From: Pseudoalteromonas sp. SMS1
GTDB lineage: Bacteria; Pseudomonadota; Gammaproteobacteria; Enterobacterales; Alteromonadaceae
DNA: 62,685 nt
Direction: 5' to 3'
Assembly (NCBI RefSeq): GCF_021530565.1
Contig: NZ_JAKGBI010000027.1
Location: 1-62,685 of the forward strand
In this document: piece after piece, positions 27,801 to 39,800 of the stretch
Layout: the number at the start of each line of letters is the position of its first letter
How positions within the stretch are numbered: position 1 is the first letter of the stretch
The notes under the pieces: model-generated
The model's input: only the letters and a program-made list of their open reading frames with translations
Databases searched by the model: none
What the model was told of the DNA's origin: nothing
Position numbers and translations under genes: made by a program

Positions 27801-30800
27801 TATAAAGGTTGGTTAAGGTTGCACTATCAGCCGAGTTACCTATCAGTAATTGAAGTTTGATAGGCTGTTTGGTTGCGTGTAAGCATTTGGCCAGCTCTAT
27901 TAATTGGAAGCCATAGTCTTCAATTTTTTGTTCTATAGAAAAGTGGTTCGAGCGTAACGTGTGTAGTGTTTCACTGCAATGCTCAACCTCAGGGGCTTCA
28001 CACAGTACCACATGATGATGATAACCCTCTTCTTGCGATTTTAGCTCTTGCTCATGTATCGGTTTGGCTGTCCATACCGGTATTTTAATGGTTGCCCGAC
28101 CTGCGCTATCGACCGGGTGAGTTTTTGAACTAGGCACTTTAGCGGCATGTCCCTCTCCCATAGGCATCGCTTTAAGCGCAAATGGGTAAGTAGGTAAGCA
28201 GAGCTTTTGTACTCGACGACCTTGGTAGATGAAACCCCAATCATTGAAGCCTGTTTCGAGCCAAGTATTCAAAATGGCAGTATGGTTGTCTTGAGCCAGC
28301 ATGGCAGACAGTGTGCCTTGATGCGCGGCCTTTTGCGGAGCCGTATTGTAATTGGGTGAAAGTAAAAAGTGTTCAAGTTTCGATTTGAGTTCTTCCACGC
28401 TATTTACAACAAATCCGGTTCGGGTATGCATCACAGAACGACCGAATTGAAGGGTGTATGCTAGCCTAATACGTTCATATTCGCTCAGGGGGTTATCGAT
28501 AATAAACGCGTGCAGTTGCTTGACCTGATTGGCAAGCACGTGAGGGTTTTGCGCTGACAAAACCACAATAGAAGGAGATGTCACAAGCGCTTCTTCAACC
28601 AAACTGGGCACGGTATCCTGAGGTTTCTCTTCTAATATCGCATGGGCATTGGTACCGCCAATACCAAATGAACTGACGGCTGCGCGCCTGGGCAACAGCG
28701 GCGTGTGCCAATCTTGTGTTTTGTCTACAACATAAAATGGAGAGTTTGCTAAGTCAATGTGTGGATTCGCTTTATTGTAGTGCAATGATGCCGGCAGCTT
28801 TTTGTTATAAAGCGCTAACGATGTTTTAATCAGCCCTGTTAATCCCGCCAAGGTGTCTGTGTGACCGAGGTTGGATTTTACCGCACCTAGACCACAAAAC
28901 TGTTTGTTATTGGTATGCTTTTGGTAAATCTGTTGCAATGACGTGAATTCAACGGGATCACCCAGTTCGGTCCCCGTGCCATGCGCTTCTACATAACTAA
29001 TCGAAGCCGGTGAGACATTGGCGGACGCCAGTGTCTGTTCGATCACGTGCATTTGACCTTGTGTACCAGGGGCAAAGAACCCCGCTTTGTCTTTACCATC
29101 ATTATTTACTTTGACACCTCGAATTAGGCTGTAGATATTGTCTGCGTCTGCAATGGCTTCTTCAGCGCGTTTTAATACAATGACAGAAACACCGCTCCCT
29201 CCGATCATACCGTCTGCCTTTTCATCAAACACTTTGCAGCGTGCATCTGCGGCAAAATTTAACCCTTGCTCGTGTTCGTACCCGGTATAGCGCTGCGGGT
29301 ATAAGCAGGCTGCACCGACAATTGCATAGTCAATCTCTTTGGCTTTCAATGCACTACAAGCCAGCGCTACTGCTGACAATGAAGAAGAACAGTTTGAATG
29401 CACAAACAGACTGGGGCCATTGAAGCCAAGGTGGTATGAAATTGTCGTTGGTAAAGTTCCAGGCTGATTGATCGTGGATGCAACATAATCCTGCGCGTTT
29501 AATACAAATTGGCCATCTTTAAATTTATCCTGCAAGTGTAAGTCGAGGGTATCAGCGCCTGATGAAGATACATATACGCCGGTGTTTGGCATTTGGTCTG
29601 TGCGATAACCTGCATCTTCTATGGCTTTCCAAGCATGTAAAAGCAACTGGCGCTGAGAGTAGCTCATGGTCTTGGCATTCTTTTCAGAGATGTTAAAAAA
29701 CTCAGGGTCAAACAACTCTTGTCCATCCACCCAAGAGTCGAGCCACGTGATATCCCCTTGTGCTTTAGATTCGCTAAGGCGTGTTAAAAAGTCTTTTTCT
29801 TGCACCAAGTTTTGCCAAAATGCTTGGTGTGTTGGCGAATTAGGGTACTGACAGGACAAGCCTATCATCGCCACGCTTTGGGTACTGTCGTCAGACTGGG
29901 TCGCCTCCAATTGAGGAGATGAGTCTTGTTGTGATGGTGTCGCTATATTGGTATGTTGTTGGGCGACATAACTTGCCATGGCATCAATGGTGCTGTGTTG
30001 AAAGATATGTGTGATCGGAAATTCGATCCCCAATTGAGATTTAAACTTGGCACTCAGAACATTCGCGAGCAGGGAGTCGCCACCCGCTTCAAAAAATGGC
30101 ACATTGGTCGCGATTTGATCGACTTCTAACACCTCCTGCCAAATTTGTGTGATTGCTGCATGCCTGTCTGTGTCTATAAACGTGGGTTGGGTGTGCACCA
30201 AGGTTGCAGTATGTGTTGCAGGACTCGTAATTGACTCGTGTGCTTGCTGACTAAATGGTAATTGTGCGAGTAGGGCTTGCTTATCGACTTTACCGTTTGC
30301 AGTTAACGGATAGTTTGGTACAAAAACAAAGTAAGCGGGCACCATATATTCGGGTAACTTGATTAATAGGTCGGTTCTTATTTGGGCTGTGGAAGGGGCA
30401 TCTGACGCCACCAAAAACGCGACTAGTACCTGACCAAGCTGTTTTTTAGCCGCCGTCACGTAGGCATCTTGGATATATTCCAATGAATGTAATGCATGTT
30501 GTACTTCGCCGAGCTCAATACGATGGCCCCGGATCTGCACTTGGTCATCGACTCTGCCGATATACTCGAATACGCCCGCGTGATTTAAACGTGCCAGATC
30601 TCCGGAGCGATACAAGCGTTGGCCCACATGCTGAATGAAGCGCGTGTTTGTGAGTGCAATTTGGTTGTGATAGCCACGAGATACGCCGCAGCCACCGACA
30701 TAAATCTCGCCAGTTTGGCCTGGCTGGACAGGGTTTAAATGTTCGTCGAATAAATGTATTTCATAACCCGGTAATGGGCGACCAATGACACTTTGTGCCG

Positions 30801-33800
30801 TGTTTGAGTGCACTAAATCAGCGTCAATTGTGATATGCGTAACGTGCACCGTGGTTTCTGTAATGCCATACATGTTGATTAACTCGGCGTGCGCAGCGGG
30901 CTGACTAAACCAAGGCATCAACCTTTTAAGATCAAGTGCTTCGCCACCAAAAATCACTTTTCTAAGTGCGTTATTGTCAGGCCCATTAGCAACCAATACT
31001 GCCATGAGTGGGTAAAATGCCGAAGGGGTTTGGTTCAAAATGGTCACTTGATTGTCTGCAATAAACTGCGCGAAAAGGCCAGTGTCCTTGCGCACTATTT
31101 CATCTGGAATCGTCAGTTTACCGCCATTGAGCAAAGCGCCCCATATCTCCCACACCGAGAAATCAAATGCATAGGAATGGAACAGGCACCAAACATCTTG
31201 CTCATTAAAGCCAAAAAGTGGTTGTGTATTGCTGATTAAGCTACAGATATTGCTGTGCTCAACCAGAACGCCTTTAGGCTTACCTGTCGAGCCAGAGGTA
31301 TAAATCATGTAAGCCAAGCCGTTCGCCTTTGCCCGATTGATATTGGTCACTTGCGTGTTGCCAGACAGTGCGTGTTGTAGATCGATCACTTGATGATGGG
31401 TAATCGACCCCGTCTCAGGTAAGTCAGTATCAAGTACCAAAATACAAGGCTGAGCATCTTGCAAAATGTGACTAATGCGGGGCTTTGGAGAGCTTGGGTC
31501 TATTGGCACATAAGCCGCACCCGATTTTAAAATGCCAAGGATAGCAACAATCAGATCTGCCGAAGGCTTCGCACACAAAGCGATTAGGTTTTGTGAATTC
31601 GGCTTAAACTCAGGGTGACTGAGCAGTGCCTGTGCAAATTGATTGGCTTTATCGTTTAACTTGCTATAGCTGAGTGATTGCATGCCAATACTCACGGCAG
31701 TGCGTAGAGGATGATGGCGCACTTGTGTTTCAAATTGAGATACTAGTGTGTGCGGTAGGTTCTTGGGTTGAACCGCTGGCGAGTGAGAAGCGAATATTGG
31801 CAGTTCATTGAGTGTGGGCTTGTTAGCGAACATCACATCTTCAAGTAAGGTTAAAAACTCTTCTGCTAAAGCGTTTACGGCATGTACAGGGTATACATAG
31901 GCGTTAAATTTAAAGGCGATTTTAAAGGTGTTGGGAAGCGGCGTGATTTCTAAGCTCAGATCCAACTCTGGTTCTTGTAAGCACGATTGCCATATCGAAT
32001 TGACAAGATCTTGATTAGATTCAATCCACTCTGCTTTTAAAAAGTTGTGATAGGCGAACCCGATTTGAAAAATAGGGTGGTCGTGTTTGGCCCTCGGCGC
32101 TTGCACGGTGCGAACAATTTCTGAGAATGGTAGGGCGCTGTGTTTAATTAATTGCCCCAGTCCACGTTGATTATTTAACGCTAACTCATCAAATGTTTGA
32201 TGCCAATTTAGATGTGCTCTGTAAGGCAGTTGATTCACGAATAGGCCAAGGGAGTCTGTCATTTCTTTTGTTGGACGATGCAAAACAGGTATTCCTACTA
32301 GGATATCTGTACATCGTGTTTTGGCAGACAGCAGTGTTTGGAACGCAGCCAAGAAAAATGCAGCTGGGTTGATTTTATGCGTGCTACAGTATGCTTCAAT
32401 ACGCGCTAGACCGTTGCCAGGAAGTGGTAACTCTATACGGCTGGCAAGTTTCTCAGTAGAGCTTACTTGGCGCTTTTCTGGCAGTGTCAGTATGGGCAGT
32501 GGGCCGTGCAAATTAGATTGCCAATATTGTTTGAGCACCTTGCTTTGCGCACTGTTGAGCATCTGCTTTTCCCACTCTAAATAAGCAAAGAATCCCAAAT
32601 CTTGTCCGGGTGCCAGCAGTTCGTTGTTTGAGAGGCGAGTTTGATAAGCTTGCCAAAGCTCTTCTAGCAACCGAGTTGCTGAGACGCCATCAATGATGAG
32701 GTGATGGAATACCAACACAATGACATCCAAAGGTTGCGATGAGTGGTCAATTCGCCAATGTGTAGCACGCCACAATAATTGATTGCTTTCAACAGAAGTT
32801 GTATTTTGGCTAATTAGAAATGGACGCTTTATGTCTTCTTTGATTAAGGCTAAAAGCGCGGATTTGGTAGTCGCCTGCGCATATTGCGGTGTCAGATTGG
32901 GGGCTAAATGGGTTATTACCTGCTGAGGTAAGCCCTCTATTTCTGAGATTACCACGGATAAAATAGGATGTTTTTTACTGACCCAATCAAGTGCATCTTG
33001 CATGCAGGCCACATTGAGGTTTGTCACTTCAAACACCATTGGGACGTGATAACTACTGAGTGTTGGGTTTTGTTTTTGTAACAGCCATAACCCTTGCTGT
33101 GCTTTTGATAGAGGGATTGGAGAGGTTGAACATATGGGCGTGTGTTGAGCCACCGACGTTGGTTGTTCTGGCGTTTGATGTTTCAATAAATAGTCGCACA
33201 GTTGCGCGATGGTACTAATATCGAATAGCAGCGTTGGGGGCAGGGCATCAATTTCTAAAAAGCCATCTGATTCAATCTTTTGCACGATGGACATTAACAT
33301 GATTGAATCAAAGCCCATGTCTTTAAAATCTGTATCATCCTCTAAGTCTGTGCTGTCAATTTTAGTGATATTCGAAACTACGGACTTAACGTATGTACTT
33401 ATTTGGGCAACTGTTTTACTTTTGCCAGAATGGGTGTGCTCGCGCAGCTTATTTTCAGAGGGGTGCCAATGCCATAATTTACTTAGTTTGCCTGCATCGC
33501 CAAATAAAAAGCAGTGTTGAACCGCGATATTTTGGGCAGTAAAAATGCGATAGAATGCGTCAATACCGACCTCGTTGGGTAACCCTTCTATACCTTGCGA
33601 ATGTAAAATGGATGCCGTCAGCGAATCCACTTGCATGCCTCCTTCGGACCATAGCGGCCAATTAATCGAGAGGCTCAGACCAAAACGTTCACCCTGAACT
33701 ACTTGTGCTTTGCGGTTGGTCATGAAGCGGTCCATGAATGCATTTGCACAGGCATAGTCAGCTTGTCCCATATTGCCAAAAATGGCGGCAATCGACGAAA

Positions 33801-36800
33801 AACATGCGAAAAAGTCCAAATCCATTGATTTGGTCGCCTCATCGAGATTGATTAAGCCAGTTACTTTGGGCGCAAAAACGGCCGCCACTTCTTGCGGTGT
33901 TTTGTCGCTGATCAACTGATCTTTAATGACACCTGCGCTATGAATAATGCCAGTAATGCTGCCATGTTGAGCGTGAAGTTGATTAAACAATTGAGTAACC
34001 GCAATAGAATCTGTCATATCCACTGATTCGTAGCTAAGTTGGGTGTCTGTAATTTGAAGCGCGTTCAGTTGTGACTGAATTTGGCTATTCAATGGGCTTC
34101 TACCAATAAGCACGACATGGGATTGTGTGGTGTTACGGATGATTTCTTTGGCAAATATTTGTCCGAGTTGACCTAAGCCGCCAGTAATGACATATATACC
34201 TTGCTCTTTCCAAGGCAAAGTAGTGGCATTGACCGGTGAATAGGGTTGCAAGTCAAAATTTAAAACTTCTCGGCGACCTTGAGTGTAGCGAATACATTGC
34301 TGAGGTTGGGTCGACTCCTGATTTAAACGCTGTTCAAGATCCTGGTTGTCCGTGATACAAATCAGTTGCGCTGATACACAGCTATACTCGATTGCTGCGC
34401 TCTTTAGCACACCGTTTAATGCGCTGAGTAGGTGGCTTTGATCTTGGACGACGACTTGAACGAGTCGCTTTTGCCCTGTTGCTGTGATGCGTGAATCAAG
34501 AGTTTTGAAAAAGGTGATGAGTTTATTCGTGTAGGTTTCAAGTTGTGTGTCCACGCTGGTGTTATCACATGTAAAATGGGTTATCGGTGTGGACAATGGG
34601 CAAGCCAGGTTTTCCCCTATAAGCACGATGTGACGGTTCTGTATGGCGTTGTCATGTGTCGCCAATGGCGTGTCGATCCAATTAGCCGTGTAATGCAATA
34701 GCGTCGACTTTGCCTTCACCGATGCTGTGCTTGGTTGAGTTGGTGTTAATTCTATGACTTCATCACCTTGTAGATCAAAACTTAAGTCTTGATCTAGGCG
34801 CTGCGTAGGGGCGCTGTCATACTGCGGGCTCACAACAGAGGCATTGGGCAGCCAAAATTGGCCCTTAGCGAATGGGTAAGTTGGTAAACGCAGTCGCCTT
34901 GGCAAGCTTTCACCATATAGCAATGGCCAATCGATGTTGGCACCGACGACCCATAATGCGAGTAACTTGTTCAGCTCCCCTTGCTCAATCCAGCGCGTAA
35001 AGTCACTGCTATCGAGCGCACTTAAAATTTCTTTGCCTTGCTTTACCTCTCCCTGTTTGTAATCCCCCCGTGCACTGGCTAAAAAGTCACTCAATTGCGT
35101 GCGCACAGTCTTGATTGTTCTGGCGCTAAAAGCGAGTCTGTGCTCCATTTCCTCTCGCGCACTTTGCAGCGTATATGCCAAAGCGCTCAATTGTGTATCG
35201 GTGAGGCCGTCATGGTCCAAATAAGCGTATAATTGTTGTGCTTTTTCAATCAGTGATGCTTTGCTCTTAGCACTGAGCGAGATAATAACCGGCTGCTCGG
35301 TAGAGCCAAAATGAGCTGGGCTGGTGGCTTCATATTCTTCTAGCACCACGTGGGCATTGGTACCACTAAAACCAAATGAGCTGACAGCTGCTCTGCGTTT
35401 TTGCGTACTCTTTGGCTGCCATGGGTGGGCGTCTTGATTGACAAAAAATGGGCTGTTTTGCCAGTCAATGTGGCTATTGCCTTGCTCGAAATGCAATGAG
35501 GCCGGAATAGTACGGTACTTTATGGCTAATAAGGCTTTGATGACACCGGCAACACCTGCTGCCGTTAAGCAGTGACCAATGTTTGTTTTCACTGAGCCCA
35601 GCGCGCAAAATTCAGTACGTTTTGTATGTGCACGAAACGCGCGAGTAAGTGCTTGAAACTCTATCGGATCGCCCAGTTTGGTGCCCGTACCATGGGCTTC
35701 AAGCATTTGAATTGAATCAGGTTCGATGTTAAAACGGTCATAAATCTCTTGGTGTAACTGCTCTTGTGATAAGGAGCTCGGCGCGGTAATGCCGCTGGTG
35801 GTACCGTCTTGATTAGTTGCAGATCCTAAAATAACACCATAGATTTGATCGTTATCTCGTTCAGCATCCTCAAGCTTCTTCAATACCAAAACACCGACGC
35901 CTTCGCCCGGTACAAACCCATTGGCACGATCATCAAAGGTATAGCAAGTGCCATCTGGGCTGAGCATGCCAGCTCTTCCAGCATATATCGAAAACTTTGG
36001 CGAACACAAAGTGGCCACTCCCCCGACTAATGCGCTGGAGATTTCGTCATTATTGAGCGCCTGACAAGCGCTGTGTATGGCAACCAATGACGACGAGCAC
36101 GCGGTATCAATCGCAAGAGCGGGGCCTTTGAGGTTTAAGAAATAGGAGACCCGTGCAGGGATAACGGAGCCAGCATTACCCCAAAAGACCTGTGCTGGCG
36201 CATCGCGTTCGGCCATCTCTGCATAGTCACTTTGTGCACAGCCTAAATATACACCGACATTTTGGCCCGAGACCTGGGTGATCATGTTGGCATCTTCAAG
36301 GGCTTTGTATGCTTCTTGTAAAAACAACCTTTGTTGAGGATCCATGTACATCGCTTCTTGTGGCGTAATGGAGAAAAACGGCGCATCAAAAGTACTGATA
36401 TCATCTAGTAAACTGGCGTACTGACTCCAAGCTTTCTCTTCGCTATTCAGCGTGTCTGTATGCCAGCGCGTTTGAGCTTTAACGGATGTCCTTTTTTCAC
36501 AGAGCATGGACCAGAACTCGTCTAAGTTGTGCGCATCACCAAATTGGCCACTCATACCCACAATGGCGATTTTACCGCTTGGGTTTTGCGTGTTGTTCGT
36601 CGAAGCTGGGCTTGCTTTGGGTGTGCGGGCATAGTGCTTTTTAAGACTCGGCTTGGTTGCACAGTGCTTTTTGACTGGTTGTTCTGGTTGAGGAGAGAGA
36701 GTTAAAGGCGATGCGGGTTGTGCGGGCATCAATGCAATCACACGTTCGGTATGCTCTTGAGCGATGTAATGACTCAATGTCTCTACTGAGGGATAATCAA

Positions 36801-39800
36801 AAAGGAGTGTCGCGGGTAGGTTCAACGTAAATTTCGCGTTGATCTCATCTAATATTTGAATCGCGAGAATCGAGTCGACGCCGTAGTCTGCAAATGATTC
36901 ATCAATGTCAAGTTCATTCGGTGCGATATCAAGCGCGTGGCTGGCGATGTTAAATAACGCTTCTTGTACAAAGAGCGTGATGGTCTGCTGATCGCAAACG
37001 TTTGTTGTATTTTGCAAAGCATGAGATTGGGGATGTTCTAAAGACACTTTCTTGTTTGTCATATGTTTCGGCTTTGGCTTTTTTTGAATTGTGTGAGCAC
37101 ACATTGGCTCGCGTTTTTGTAAAATCTGCCCATCACTAATTGCACAGAATATTTGCTGAGAACAGCGCACATCGGCGGGGGTTGTGACTGGGGTAAACCC
37201 AGAGTGTGCTAGTGCCTTTTGCCAGCTTGAAGCTGACAGCATAGGGGAACCGCATAGGCGTAAGTGGGCGTCCTGGCTCAGCCACCACCCCTCCAGTAAG
37301 CCAAAAGTGAGGTGTGTAAAAAGTGATTTTTTCACCACTTCATTCACCAACAACAATCCGCCGGACTTAAGGCATGCTTTGGCATTTTGTAGGGTATGTT
37401 TGATGTCTGCCGTAGCATGCAATACATTTGTTGCAATCACGACGTCATAGCCACCAAGTTCAATATTTTGTGACCCAATTGGCTTACTGATATCTAAATA
37501 TTTAGGTTCAACAAACGGAAACTTGGTTTGGTATTGCGCTTTGGCATGATTGAAAAAAGCATGAGATAAATCCGTATATGCGTATTCATCCACTTGCCAT
37601 TTGTCTAGTGCAGGTAATACGGAACGGGTTGTCCCACCCGTTCCTGCGCCGATTTCGAGTACTTTGATCGATGACAGTGAATGTTGAGTAAGATATGCTT
37701 GAAGTTGCTCAATTAATACATGATTGGCGTAATCAGCAGTCGGGTTATTTTGGTAAACGGCTTCGACGAGCGCCAGTGAGGCATTTGGAAATACGGCATC
37801 CGTCGCTTTCATTTCATTGGATAAAATAGCAGGTAAATTTGCTAAGCAGTTGCTCAGCAGGTTACCGTTAGTTTGGCCATCCGTATTTCCTTCATACTCA
37901 ACCGCTTTCAATACTCCGTCTGTAAGCAAGCCATGGTCAGCCAAATAGCGCTGTGTTTCTGTCCACCATTTTTTGAAATAGCTTGGTAGCTTATCGAGCG
38001 CATTTTGACGTGATTGCGGAGTTTGCCAGCCTGCTTTGATAAGTGTTGAACACAGCCATTCTAAATCGGTGTCGACTGCAGCCTGGTCTTCGGGCAGGCG
38101 TAGCTGTGACTGTGTTAGATCAAGATTTGGTTGCTCGCCAGCGGCACTATAACTTAGTTGATTTAATGTGTCTTGAAACTGACCTTGGATGATCTGCATT
38201 ACGCCAGCTTGTAACAGGTCGGAGCCGATAAACTTGTCCAGCGCGGCCATCCCAGCTTCGGCCTCAATGGAACCCAACCCGATTGCCTGCATTTTCTTTT
38301 GGTAATATTCGTCTTGAACGACACCAACTGATCCCCAGTATCCCCAATTTATAACCTTTACTGGACAGATATGTTGATAGGAGCGCGCAAGGCTATCGAG
38401 ATAAGTACAGCCTGCGGCATAGTTATTTTGTCCTGGCGCGGGAGAAAATGATTGCATCGATGAAAAGAATAAGAAAAAGTCCAAATCGACGTGACCAAAC
38501 ACGTCTAAAGCCACTTCTCCTGTCAGTTGTTTTGCCTCATAACTTCTCAGGAATTGTGTTTCATCCATCTTAGCAAATGTTTGATCTTCAAGGTGCAAAA
38601 TCGAATGAACCACGCCATTTGGGGCGCCATATTGACGCTTAATATCGTCGCACACAGCTTGCATTGCTGTTCTGTCACGGGCGTCGCAAGAGATGTAAAC
38701 AGGGGCTTTCCCTCGTTTTGCAAGACGCGCTATGCTTGCTTCGATGTCGCTATCTATCGGCCGCCTACCTAGCCAAATAATGTGTGCGTCAAAGCGCTCG
38801 ATCATCCACTGGCTCCAAACTTGGCCGAGGCCACCAGCGCCGCCCAGAACAACGTAAACGCCTTGGGGTTTGTAGTGCCCTGTTGACGCATATAAATAGT
38901 CATGTGAAGTAAGCTCAAAGCGATACCACAAGGTATGTCTGAGCGCGTAGCAGCCAGCCTTGAGCTCTGCTATGTGGCTGGACAGGTCGGTGTTGTCAAT
39001 TGATCCGTTAATATCGATGACGCGTAGGGTCCAGCGTGAGTATTCCTGTGTCACACTTTGCAATAACCCGATAAGTCCAGCGCCATCCGCTTTGACGGGT
39101 TCACCGAAAACAGAGTGGGTATGATTGGTAATTAGCGTGATTGAGAGCGTTTTAGTGTCATAGCCTTGTGCCAACAACTCCTTCAAGTAATTAAATAGTT
39201 TTAAAGGGGCTGCGTAGTCTCCTTGTGCAACCCACAGAAGGTGGTCGAACTCCGTGTGACTATCACGTTCAGCGAGCCAATGTGGTTTTGATTCGCTCGG
39301 CCCGATATATTGCCAACGAAGGTTCGATGCAGGTTCGCCAGAAACAGTGGGTGTAACCTCAGTCCAGCACGGCTTTAGAGTGAGCAATTTCTCTTGTACA
39401 TCATCTGTTTTCGGCAACGCTGGAGCGGTAACTTCTCTGGTTGAGAACCCCTGAATACGAACCAATAACTGGCCCTCTAAGTCACAGATATCTATATCGA
39501 ATTTTTGCGTGTTTTGTGAATCTGCACTTGTTTTAACGGCTTTTACCAAGACTTCTTCATGATAACTGGCAGCGAGTTTATTGGCGTTAAAATAGGTCAC
39601 TTTATCAGTGGCAAATGGCAAGGCAAGTTGCTTGGGGTTGAAAATAATCAACGACTGCAAAGCCGCATCCATTAATGCGGGTGAGAGGGCAAAGTCTTCA
39701 CACGTTGTGGGTGGTACTTGGACTTTTGCGATCGCGATATTGTCGTGTAACTCGACTTGCTTGAGTCCTTGAAAGCTCGGACCGTATTCGATACCTGCAT

